Source: Kribbella sp. NBC_00382
GTDB lineage: Bacteria > Actinomycetota > Actinomycetes > Propionibacteriales > Kribbellaceae
Length of the DNA: 64,000 nucleotides
Assembly: GCF_036067295.1 (NCBI RefSeq)
Contig: NZ_CP107954.1
Location: 4,340,001-4,404,000 of the forward strand
Direction of reading: 5' to 3'
Below, piece after piece: positions 8,278-15,766 of this stretch. Position numbers and translations under genes: made by a program. The notes under the pieces are model-generated. The model saw only the letters and a program-made list of their open reading frames with translations, was not told the origin of the DNA and did no database searches. The first letter of the stretch is position 1. Each line of letters begins with the position of its first letter.

Positions 8278-9455
8278 AGATCACCGGATACCGCAGTCTG
8301 AGCACGGTTCACGACTGGGGGAGGATCACCGGCGACGTCAACGGCGTACAGAGCGGCAACACGACCCCGGTCCCGGTCCTCATCATCGAGACGGATGCCG
8401 GCATCGAAGGAGTCGGCCTCGGCCCGCACGCGGACATCGCGCGCGTCTTCCCCGCGGTCGAGGGCGAGGACCCGCGATCGGTCGTCGCCCTGTACGACCG
8501 GATGCTCGACTGGGTGTTCAAGACCGGTCATGCCGGACCCGTCTTCGGCACGATCGGAGCGATCGACATCGCCCTGTGGGACCTCAAGGCCAAGGCGGCG
8601 GGGGAGCCGCTGTGGCGGCTGCTCGGTGGGCGCGAACGCTTCGTCCCCGGCTACGCGTCCGGGCTCGAGTACGGCCTGACCGATGAGGAACTGGCCGAGC
8701 TGTACGGCCGGTTCGCCGACCGCGGGTTCAAAGCCGGCAAGCTCAAGGGCGGCCGCGATCTGGACCGGGACCTGCCCCGGCTGGAGATCGTCCGGGAGGT
8801 GCTCAGCCGTAACTCCCGCCGGCCGGCGCTCATGTTCGACGCGAACGAGACGTGGAACCAGGCCCAGGCAGCCCGGTACGTCGCTGCCATCGAGGAGCGC
8901 GTCGATCTGACCTGGGTGGAGGAGCCGTTGCGCAGATGGGATGCGGCCGGGATGGCCGCCCTGCGCGGAAAGGTCCGGGCAGCGATCGCGAGCGGAGAGA
9001 ACCTGACCGGGCTGGAGCAGTATCGCCCGCTGCTCGATGCCCGGGCGCTCGATGTGGTCCAGGTGGGCAACGTGTGGGGGATAACCCACTTCCTCCGGGT
9101 CGCGACGCTTGCCCATGGCCACGACCTGCCGGTCAGCCCGGTCGCGTACAACGCGAACCCGATCGCGCACGCGGCCGCCGCCGTACCGAATCTCCTGACC
9201 TACGAGGTCCAGGATCTCCATTTCCCGGTCGGCCTCGATGTCGACCAGCAGTTCGACGACGGAGGGATCATCTTGGGCGACCGTCCAGGCATCGGCATTC
9301 TGGTGGACGAGGCGCAGCTGTCGGCGGGCAACCCCACAGCAGCCGCTCCCGCATCGACAGGACCGCACATCCGGCCCGAGCGCGCCGCTTTGCGGTTGGT
9401 CGCCGAACCGGACGTGATCGACGTTCCCGCAGTACCGCTGGGGCCGGTCTCGTGA
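8274..9455 (+). CDS. Enolase-superfamily acid-sugar dehydratase homologue (mandelate racemase type)
   Basis: A 393-residue two-domain protein, capping domain then TIM barrel. The Mg ligands are present: Asp189 (MFDAN), Glu216 (VEEP) and Glu242 (SGEN), and a KxK base motif is seen at Lys156-Lys158. In most dehydratases of this group the barrel continues with a QPD motif and later a PH motif giving the His-Asp dyad. Here the equivalents read QVGN (Gly265) and SPVAYN, so the dyad appears to be missing. AAGGAGAA precedes the ATG. By context it should dehydrate L-fuconate or a related aldonate, but the changed active site leaves reaction and substrate open. Confidence 0.78.
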   Translation: MKITGYRSLSTVHDWGRITGDVNGVQSGNTTPVPVLIIETDAGIEGVGLGPHADIARVFPAVEGEDPRSVVALYDRMLDWVFKTGHAGPVFGTIGAIDIALWDLKAKAAGEPLWRLLGGRERFVPGYASGLEYGLTDEELAELYGRFADRGFKAGKLKGGRDLDRDLPRLEIVREVLSRNSRRPALMFDANETWNQAQAARYVAAIEERVDLTWVEEPLRRWDAAGMAALRGKVRAAIASGENLTGLEQYRPLLDARALDVVQVGNVWGITHFLRVATLAHGHDLPVSPVAYNANPIAHAAAAVPNLLTYEVQDLHFPVGLDVDQQFDDGGIILGDRPGIGILVDEAQLSAGNPTAAAPASTGPHIRPERAALRLVAEPDVIDVPAVPLGPVS

Positions 9456-9790
9456 CGCGCGAGCCGGAGCGCCGGGCGTTCGTCGTGGGTGTGCGTCCCG
9501 AGAAGCGCGAGGAATACCTGACGCTGCACAGCGCGGTCTGGCCGGGCGTCGAGCAGAAGCTTGTCGAGTGCAACATTCGCAACTACAGCATCTTCGTCTT
9601 CGGCGACATCTTGTTCGCGTACTACGAGTACGTCGGCGAGGATCACGACGCGGATATGCAACGGATCGCGGACGACCCGATCTCGCAGGAGTGGTGGACG
9701 CACACCGATCCGTGCCAGCTGAGGATCGCCGAGGAACGGACTCCCGGCGCACTGTGGCAACCCATCGACGAAGTGTGGCACCTCGGGTGA
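9452..9790 (+). CDS. L-rhamnose/L-fucose mutarotase family protein
   Basis: A 112-residue protein of the RhaM (DUF718) family, which interconverts alpha and beta anomers of 6-deoxy-hexoses. Family motifs are seen: LHSAVWPGVEQ near residues 26-36 with the conserved His and Trp, and NYSIF after them. The GTG start overlaps the stop of the dehydratase homologue by four bases and the stop overlaps the GTG of the amidohydrolase, so three genes are translationally linked. A mutarotase is strong support for a 6-deoxy sugar such as L-fucose or L-rhamnose as substrate of this cluster. Confidence 0.88.
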   Translation: MTREPERRAFVVGVRPEKREEYLTLHSAVWPGVEQKLVECNIRNYSIFVFGDILFAYYEYVGEDHDADMQRIADDPISQEWWTHTDPCQLRIAEERTPGALWQPIDEVWHLG

Positions 9791-10614
9791 TCGATGCTCA
9801 TGTGCACCTGTGGGACCGGGCTCTGGACCCGCAGGACTGGATCGATCCGCAGACCATGGCGCCGATCGCCCGGGACTTCGGCACGGCAGACCTGAGTGCC
9901 ATGCTCGCCTCGACCGGACTTGAGCGTGCGGTCGTCGTCCAGGCGAGCAACAGCCTGGCGGAGAGCGTCCGGCTCGGCCAACTGGATCCGTCGGTGGTCG
10001 CGGGCCTGGTCGGATGGGTCGACCTGACCGCGGAGGTCGGTCCCCAGCTCGACCGGATCCGCCGGAACGCAACCGTTCCCGTCGTGGGGGTGCGGCATTT
10101 GGTGCACATCGATCCGGATCCCGAGTGGATGCTGCGGGAGGAAGTTGCTCGCGGCCTCGGCGCACTCGATCGTGCTGGTCTTTGTTTCGACCTCGTGGTC
10201 CGCGACTGGCAACTTCCGCAGGCGGCGCTCGTGAGTGGTCGGCACGAGGGACTGCGCTTCGTGCTCGACCACCTGGGCGGTCCGCCGGGCCCTGCGGAGG
10301 ACGCGAGCGAGTGGGCCGCGGGCTTGCGAGAACTGGCTCGTCGCCCGAACGTCGTTGCGAAGGTCTCGGGTCTCGTGTCCGGCCTGGCTCCGGGCTCTTG
10401 GCGGGCCGAGGATCTGGCCGACCGGGTGACGATCGCCCTCGAAGCGTTCGGGCCCGATCGCCTGCTGTACGGCTCCGATTGGCCGCTGGCCGAACTCGGC
10501 GGGGGAGCGGCCGCCTGGAGGTCTGCTGTGGACAGCCTGTTCGCCGGGTTGTCCGAAGCGGAACGCCGTCGGGTGTTCGGTGACAATGCCGCCGAGGTCT
10601 ACTGCCTCTTCTGA
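9787..10614 (+). CDS. Amidohydrolase family, L-fuconolactonase-like
   Basis: A 275-residue COG3618-type metal-dependent hydrolase. It begins (V/M)IDAHVHLWD with the HxH metal motif at residues 5-7; a barrel His is seen in VLDHLGGPP and the late Asp in LLYGSDWP. Members of this family open sugar lactones such as L-fucono-1,4-lactone. The GTG start overlaps the mutarotase stop (GTGA). Its 3' end overlaps the convergent GntR gene by 16 bases. Context (sugar dehydrogenases, mutarotase, acid-sugar dehydratase homologue) fits the lactonase step. Confidence 0.85.
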   Translation: MIDAHVHLWDRALDPQDWIDPQTMAPIARDFGTADLSAMLASTGLERAVVVQASNSLAESVRLGQLDPSVVAGLVGWVDLTAEVGPQLDRIRRNATVPVVGVRHLVHIDPDPEWMLREEVARGLGALDRAGLCFDLVVRDWQLPQAALVSGRHEGLRFVLDHLGGPPGPAEDASEWAAGLRELARRPNVVAKVSGLVSGLAPGSWRAEDLADRVTIALEAFGPDRLLYGSDWPLAELGGGAAAWRSAVDSLFAGLSEAERRRVFGDNAAEVYCLF

Positions 10615-11381
10615 CCCCGTTTCCGGCTGCGCGGCCGGGGAGCATGGTCTGACGGCCGGCGGCGCTCCCACGCCACGTGAATGTGCGCAAGCATCGCCTT
10701 CTCGGCCGCGGCTACGTCGTTGCGCGCGATGGCTTTGACGATCGCCTCGTGCTCCTTGAGGGTGAGCGCCACCGCGTCGGGCGGGTTGATGCCCTGGTAC
10801 CGGCTGGACTCCACGGCTCGTTTGTAGATCTGCTTGGCGATGTTCTCCGCCAACCGGTTGCCGGAGATCTCCATCACCGCGTAGTGGAAGATCACATCCG
10901 CCTGCCGGAACGAGTCCGTCTCCGACTCGCTCTCCCGCATGGCCGTCAACGCGTTCTCCAGCCGCCTGAGCTCGTCGGCGGTGTGCGAACCGGCCGCTGC
11001 CCCCGCCATCGCCGACTCCAGGCTCGCACGCACGATCGTCAACTCGTCGAGGACGCCGAGGCTTTCGTCGTTGTCGATCAGGGCCGACAGCACCACCGGG
11101 TCCAGCATGTTCCAGTACCCCGGCGCCCGAACCTGCGTACCCCGACCTTGCGAGACGGTCACCAGGCCCTTCTCCTCGAGGCGCTTCACCGACTCGCGCA
11201 ACACCGTCCGGCTCACGCCGAAGTGCTCGCTCAGCGGCCCTTCCGGAGGCAGTAGATCGCCCTCCTTCAACCGGCCCGTCACGATCAGATCCACGAGCTC
11301 GGCGACGACCGAGACCCCGAGCCGGCCAACGGGCAGCCGGCGCGGCATCAACTGCGCGGCGCCGATCGAGTCTTTCACCAT
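10599..11381 (-). CDS. FadR-type GntR transcriptional regulator of the sugar-acid cluster
   Basis: A 260-residue regulator: winged helix at about residues 20-85 (LSEHFGVSRTVLRESVKRLEEKG recognition region) and an all-helical FCD ligand domain after it. ATG 11381 is made by the last three bases of the CATACGTATG operator. It has no ribosome site, but a TAAGAT -10 box ends seven bases upstream, the spacing of a leaderless transcript; ATG 11348 is an alternative. The regulator would thus block its own start of transcription. The same palindrome at three other promoters suggests it controls the whole cluster, released by a pathway acid or sugar. Confidence 0.9.
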   Translation of the reverse strand: MVKDSIGAAQLMPRRLPVGRLGVSVVAELVDLIVTGRLKEGDLLPPEGPLSEHFGVSRTVLRESVKRLEEKGLVTVSQGRGTQVRAPGYWNMLDPVVLSALIDNDESLGVLDELTIVRASLESAMAGAAAGSHTADELRRLENALTAMRESESETDSFRQADVIFHYAVMEISGNRLAENIAKQIYKRAVESSRYQGINPPDAVALTLKEHEAIVKAIARNDVAAAEKAMLAHIHVAWERRRPSDHAPRPRSRKRGQKRQ

Positions 11382-11394
11382 ACGTATGATCTTA
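11379..11394 (-). promoter_or_regulatory. GntR operator site 4 with leaderless promoter of the regulator
   Basis: CATACGTATG at 11379-11388 contains the ATG of the regulator. TAAGAT (11394-11389, minus strand) fits a TAnnnT -10 box with a seven-base gap to the ATG, as in actinobacterial leaderless genes. Binding here would give autorepression. Confidence 0.6.
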
Positions 11395-11401
11395 GCGACA
11401 G

Positions 11402-11435
11402 CAAGGGTAGGCCGGCTCTCGCCGACCTGCCCTTG
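11402..11435 (-). terminator. Hairpin terminator after the GH5 gene
   Basis: Arms CAAGGGTAGGCCGG and CCGACCTGCCCTTG pair over 14 positions with two G-U type changes and a six-base loop. It lies just after the GH5 stop and before the regulator promoter. No U-run is seen, as is usual in high-GC actinobacteria. Confidence 0.5.
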
Positions 11436-11459
11436 AGCTGATGTCCTGGTCGGCTCTGG

Positions 11460-12503
11460 CTACAAGCCCCAGCCGTACCTGACGCGGTCACGACCGGAGG
11501 AGTTGCGGACAGCCAGATCGATGCTGGTGCCACTGCCACTCTGGGAGAACATCGAATACCAGTCGAAGCCACCGCCGTCGGTGCGCTTGCCACCGATCGC
11601 GGGCCAGTAGGTGCCGCCCATCTGGTTGTCCCGCATGACCTGGGTGGCGGCCCGAAGGTAGCGGACGTAGTTGTCGGTGCTGGACGCGTTGGAGTAGTTG
11701 AGGCCGTTGGACATCGGCGCGCCGTACTCGGTCATCACCGCGCGGGAGGCGCAGTTACCCAGCCGGGTCTGGATGTAGCTGCGCCAACCGTCGTACGTCA
11801 TCGCGCCGGCGAAGAAGGTGTAGGTGTGGAAGGACATCAGTGTGCCGTTGAAGCGGCTGTCGTTGCAGATGTCGCGCAAGTCCTGGCTGAAGCCGGTACC
11901 GCCGATGAGCACCCGGCTGGGCACGGCCGAGTAGTGGTACCTGAGCCACTCGGCGGCGACGTTTCGCCATTCGGTCGAGCTGTAGCCGTGCGGCTCGTTC
12001 ATCGGCTCGAAGTAGACATTGGCGTTGGAACCGTAGGTGCTGGTCACTCGCGACCACATCGTGTTCCAGGCGGCGTAGTCCGTCACCTTGCCGCCCGAAG
12101 CGGCGCCGTCCTCCCAGTAGGTGAGGATGACCTTGAAGCCGCGCGCGGTCGCCGCGTCGACGGCGCCCCGGTAGGCCTCCCACCAGGCCGTGCCGACGGT
12201 ATGCGTGTTGATCGGTAGCCGGACGGCGTTGACGCCGATCGCGGCCATGTCGTCGTACACGGCATTGGCCTTGGCCCGCACGGTCGCGTTGCTGTCGGTC
12301 TGACTGAGGCCGGAGATGACGAGCGGGCCTTTGCTGAAGTTGTCACCAAGGACGGCCCAGTTCATACCGTGGAACTGGTTGGTCGCGGCGTTGGCCGGCG
12401 CCGAGGTGGCGAACAGGCCACCCATCGCGAGAGTGCTCACCACCAGGAGGAGCAGCGATCGGCGTAGGGCCGTGGTGCGGGATCGGGGCGGTCTTTCGTT
12501 CAT
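11460..12503 (-). CDS. Secreted glycoside hydrolase family 5 (cellulase-like)
   Basis: A 347-residue exported enzyme. Residues 1-40 form a signal peptide ending APANAA. The barrel starts with HGMNWAV and contains VNAVRLPI, the acid/base Glu170 in MNEPHG and the probable nucleophile Glu259 in MTEYGAP, the two conserved glutamates of GH5. No carbohydrate-binding module is attached. A GAGG ribosome site lies eight bases before the ATG. Substrate is likely a beta-1,4-glucan or mannan; the sequence alone does not decide. It is followed by a hairpin and the GntR gene, and does not carry the CATACGTATG operator. Confidence 0.88.
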   Translation of the reverse strand: MNERPPRSRTTALRRSLLLLVVSTLAMGGLFATSAPANAATNQFHGMNWAVLGDNFSKGPLVISGLSQTDSNATVRAKANAVYDDMAAIGVNAVRLPINTHTVGTAWWEAYRGAVDAATARGFKVILTYWEDGAASGGKVTDYAAWNTMWSRVTSTYGSNANVYFEPMNEPHGYSSTEWRNVAAEWLRYHYSAVPSRVLIGGTGFSQDLRDICNDSRFNGTLMSFHTYTFFAGAMTYDGWRSYIQTRLGNCASRAVMTEYGAPMSNGLNYSNASSTDNYVRYLRAATQVMRDNQMGGTYWPAIGGKRTDGGGFDWYSMFSQSGSGTSIDLAVRNSSGRDRVRYGWGL

Positions 12504-12694
12504 GTTCTGACCTCTTCTGGGCGCTCGAGGATCTACTGCTTCACATGTTCAGGAATATCGACCCGGAACCTGGTGGCGTCTATCCGTCGATCAGAGGTAC
12601 GCAAGAACGTTCAGACCCGAACAAGAGCGACTTTCAGCCGCCGGAGCCGGCCGGCCTCGTCTGCAGTGCCGGACCGTAGAGTCCTGCTGGGGCG

Positions 12695-13597
12695 TCAGAT
12701 TCCTCGTGGACGGATGGCCGTGATGGCGAACTGCTCGACCGCCTGGTAGTGGCCGCCGGTCGAGGCGACGATGACGAGTACGCCGCCGCCGGCGCCGCCG
12801 TACCGCACGGATGCCGACCAGGGGGTGCGCTCGCCTCCGCCTGGTACACAGCAATACGAGCCGAGCACCGCCGCCGATGAGTGCTGCCGGACCTCCACGC
12901 GGATCGCCTCGTCCACCCCGGTGATCCGGCCACCGACCTTCAGCGGAGAAGCAGCCGCGCTGCCGTAGGCGGGGTGGTCGAGCGTGAGGGTGGAGTCGCG
13001 GGTTCCGACCACCTCCCAGGGAGCGTCGTCGCCCTGGCCGATCCGGCGCAGATGGACGACGGCGGCGACGGAAGGTGTCGTGGTGCCGGTGCGATAGCCG
13101 ACCGAGACAGTGGCGTCGTCACCCCGGACGGTGTGGGAGACGACGGTGTTCACCTCTTCGAAGCCCAGGAAGCCGGTGGTGAAGGACAAAGCCGTCTGCG
13201 CCGCGTCGAGATGCCACGGCTGGTGGCCGCGGGTGCGATGGGCCCGCTGCCAGACGGCCGCGTCCTGCTCCGAACCGAACGGCCACAGCGCCTGGTAACG
13301 GAAGGTCCGCCTGCTCGGCGTGGCCGTCGGCGATGGAGTCGGCGATGGTGTGGGCGATGGAGTCGGGGTGGTGCTGGGAGCGGTCGTCGGCCGGGCGGAC
13401 GGCGTGGCGCCGATCGCCGTCGTGACGGTTGCCGTCGGCGATGGGGTGCTCACCTGGTGGTCGTCGAGGGTGGTCGCCACGACGACGCCGATCACCAGCG
13501 CCAGCGCGGTCGCGGCAGCGATGGTGGCGATGACGGAGAGCCGCCGGTATTTGTGCGAACGGTCGGGCGGTGGAGGGTACTGCCGGTCGGTGTCCAT
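12695..13597 (-). CDS. Membrane-anchored protein with Thr/Pro stalk, unknown function
   Basis: A 300-residue protein with a short Pro-rich cytoplasmic start (MDTDRQYPPPPD), one membrane helix (about 20-42), a Thr/Ser/Pro stalk with PTPSPTPSP repeats (about 50-95) and an outer domain of about 200 residues. The last hundred residues (SPLKVGGRITGVDEA, then a CC pair and RYGGAGGGVLV) resemble a small immunoglobulin-like domain of the Gmad2 type. ATG 13597 is chosen over the frame start at 13630 because GTGGAGGGG precedes it. It is divergent from the wall-anchored glycosidase. No catalytic motif is recognised. Confidence 0.7.
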   Translation of the reverse strand: MDTDRQYPPPPDRSHKYRRLSVIATIAAATALALVIGVVVATTLDDHQVSTPSPTATVTTAIGATPSARPTTAPSTTPTPSPTPSPTPSPTATPSRRTFRYQALWPFGSEQDAAVWQRAHRTRGHQPWHLDAAQTALSFTTGFLGFEEVNTVVSHTVRGDDATVSVGYRTGTTTPSVAAVVHLRRIGQGDDAPWEVVGTRDSTLTLDHPAYGSAAASPLKVGGRITGVDEAIRVEVRQHSSAAVLGSYCCVPGGGERTPWSASVRYGGAGGGVLVIVASTGGHYQAVEQFAITAIRPRGI

Positions 13598-13784
13598 GGG
13601 CCCCTCCACTCGGATCGCTGCTACCAGCACACCCCGAAAGGCGGACCGCGAGAAGAGCTGAAGGTCCCCAGCAGTCCGGCGGCAACCTTTCTGCTCTGGG
13701 TGGCAACTAGGGGTCGTACCGACGAGGGCGAGCCGTGGTCAGCGGCGCTACGCCCTCTGTGCCAATACCCGATCGGAGCACTAC

Positions 13785-15626
13785 GTGTCACCAGACGACC
13801 CGAGATCCGCCGAGCAGCCGATGCCTCGGACTCGCACGCCCCGCCGTCGCCGGATGCTCCGGCAATTTGTCGTGGGGACGGTGGCGGTGCTCGCCGCCTC
13901 GGCCGGCGTCGGCGCCCAGGCGCCCAGCGCGGGCGCGGCGCCGACCGTCGGCATCAGTGTGGATGCCGGTACCTCCTTGGGCACGGTGCCCAGCAGTGGT
14001 GTCGGCCTCAACACGGGCTACGGCGACGACCACATGGGGACTGCCACGGTGTCATCGCTGATGAAGGCCGCGGGAGTTCGGCAGCTGCGCTATCCCGGCG
14101 GCTCCGGCGCGGACGACTACCACTGGAAGACCCACACCTACGGCGACGGCAGCGGCTGGATCCCCGCCAACACCGACTTCGACCACTTCATGGCCACCGC
14201 GAAGAGGGTCGGCGCCCAGCCGATCCTGACCGCGAACTACGGTTCCGGCACCCCCCAGGAGGCCGCCGACTGGGTCAAGTACGCCAACGTCGACAAAGGG
14301 TACGGCGTGAAGTACTGGGAGATCGGCAACGAGGTCTACGGCAACGGGTATTACGGCGACGGCAAGGGCTGGGAGAATGACACGCACGCCGACAAGAGCC
14401 CGAAGGAGTACGCGAAGAACCTGGTCGCCTACGCGAAGGCGATGAAGGCGGTGGACCCGAAGGTGAAGATCGGAGCGGTGCTCACCACCCCCGGCGGCTG
14501 GCCGGACAAGGAGAAGGCTCCGGGTGACAGCGCCGACTGGAACAACACGGTGCTCTCCATCGCGGGAAGCTCGATCGACTTCGTCATCGTCCACTGGTAT
14601 CCGGGCGGCACCACCACGGACGACCTGCTGAAGACCCCCTCCCGGATCGCCGGTGTCAGGTCCGAGCTGCGCTCGCTGATCGCCAAGTACGCGGGCTCGC
14701 GCGCCGCTTCGGTGGAGATCGCGGTCACCGAGAACGGCGCCGTCGGCTCGCCCGCCCAGACCAGCCAGGCCGCGGCCCTGTTTGCTCCGGACACCTACAT
14801 GACCTGGTTCGAGCAAGGTGCCACCCACGTGGACTGGTGGAACCTGCACAACGGCACGGACCAAGCACCCACCACCGTCAACGGCCAGACCGACTATCAG
14901 GACGGGGGCATTCTCTCCGCCGGCACCTGCGTCGGGGGGAAGTGCGAACCGGCGCGCGACACGCCCTTCCCCATCTACTGGGGCATCCGCTCGCTGACCG
15001 CACTGGCGAAGCCCGGCGACACCATGGTCAAGGCGTCCTCGGGCAACGCGTCGGTCGCTGTGCACGCGGTGCGGAACAGCACCGGCGGTCTGAACGTCAT
15101 GCTGATCAACAAGAGCCCGCAGAACGCGGCGCCGGTGTCGCTCTCGTACGCCGGATTCACCCCGGCCGCAGGGGCGGTCACGACCGTTTCGTATGCCCAG
15201 GGAGACACCGCCCTGACGACGGCGAAGCGGGGCACGGCGGCCGCCCAGACGCTGCCGCCGTACTCGATCACGACTCTTCAGCTGAAGGCCGCGTCGGGAA
15301 CCGCCGGCGCTGACAAGCCGACGCCTCCCACGACACCCGCCTCCACGCCGGTTGTCTCCACGACGCCGGCCCCCACGACACCCGCGCCCACACCGACCGC
15401 CACCACGTCGGTTGTCTCCGCCTCCGGCACGTCCAGCACCCGTGCGCAGGCGGAGGTCGGCGCACCCGCCGGCCGGCCGGCCGCGAGCAGAACGTCCGGC
15501 GACCTGGCTTCCACCGGGGCGGGCAACGCCCTCACGTACAGCGCCATCGGTGGCCTGCTGGCCATGGTTGCCGGCGGCGTGCTGATATATCGCGGACGTC
15601 GCCGCAGGGCTTTGCACGCGAAGTGA
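13785..15626 (+). CDS. Cell-wall-anchored clan-A glycosidase (arabinofuranosidase-like) with LAxTG signal
   Basis: A 613-residue surface enzyme. A signal peptide (MLRQFVVGTVAVLAA core, cleavage near residue 52) precedes a TIM-barrel domain with the acid/base Glu183 in EIGNEVYG and nucleophile Glu316 in AVTENGAV, as in GH51/GH39-like clan A. A C-terminal beta domain (about 400-500) is followed by a Thr/Pro linker. The end is a sorting signal: LASTGAG, a hydrophobic helix and RGRRRRALHAK. LAxTG is the class E sortase motif of actinomycetes. GGAG lies seven bases before the GTG; ATG 13821 is an alternative. A strong hairpin follows the stop. Confidence 0.8.
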   Translation: MSPDDPRSAEQPMPRTRTPRRRRMLRQFVVGTVAVLAASAGVGAQAPSAGAAPTVGISVDAGTSLGTVPSSGVGLNTGYGDDHMGTATVSSLMKAAGVRQLRYPGGSGADDYHWKTHTYGDGSGWIPANTDFDHFMATAKRVGAQPILTANYGSGTPQEAADWVKYANVDKGYGVKYWEIGNEVYGNGYYGDGKGWENDTHADKSPKEYAKNLVAYAKAMKAVDPKVKIGAVLTTPGGWPDKEKAPGDSADWNNTVLSIAGSSIDFVIVHWYPGGTTTDDLLKTPSRIAGVRSELRSLIAKYAGSRAASVEIAVTENGAVGSPAQTSQAAALFAPDTYMTWFEQGATHVDWWNLHNGTDQAPTTVNGQTDYQDGGILSAGTCVGGKCEPARDTPFPIYWGIRSLTALAKPGDTMVKASSGNASVAVHAVRNSTGGLNVMLINKSPQNAAPVSLSYAGFTPAAGAVTTVSYAQGDTALTTAKRGTAAAQTLPPYSITTLQLKAASGTAGADKPTPPTTPASTPVVSTTPAPTTPAPTPTATTSVVSASGTSSTRAQAEVGAPAGRPAASRTSGDLASTGAGNALTYSAIGGLLAMVAGGVLIYRGRRRRALHAK

Positions 15627-15642
15627 CACCGCGCGAGTGACT

Positions 15643-15691
15643 GACGGCCCGGCAGCAACGCCACCCCCCGATGGCGTGCCGCCGGGCCGTC
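15643..15691. terminator. Strong hairpin between convergent genes
   Basis: Arms GACGGCCCGGCAGCAACGCCA and TGGCGTGCCGCCGGGCCGTC pair almost fully (one bulge, one mismatch) around an eight-base C-rich loop. It lies between the wall glycosidase and the convergent racemase gene and can stop both. Confidence 0.7.
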
Positions 15692-15766
15692 GCCCTCCGG
15701 CCCGAACAGATCGTCCGAGCTGCCACGGATGCAACGGATCGACCTTTGCTCAGCCGATACAGGTGG

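Noticed and set aside
8852..9790. 312-codon frame covering the mutarotase
   Set aside because: Only the last 112 codons, from GTG 9452, match the RhaM family; the rest overlaps the dehydratase homologue.
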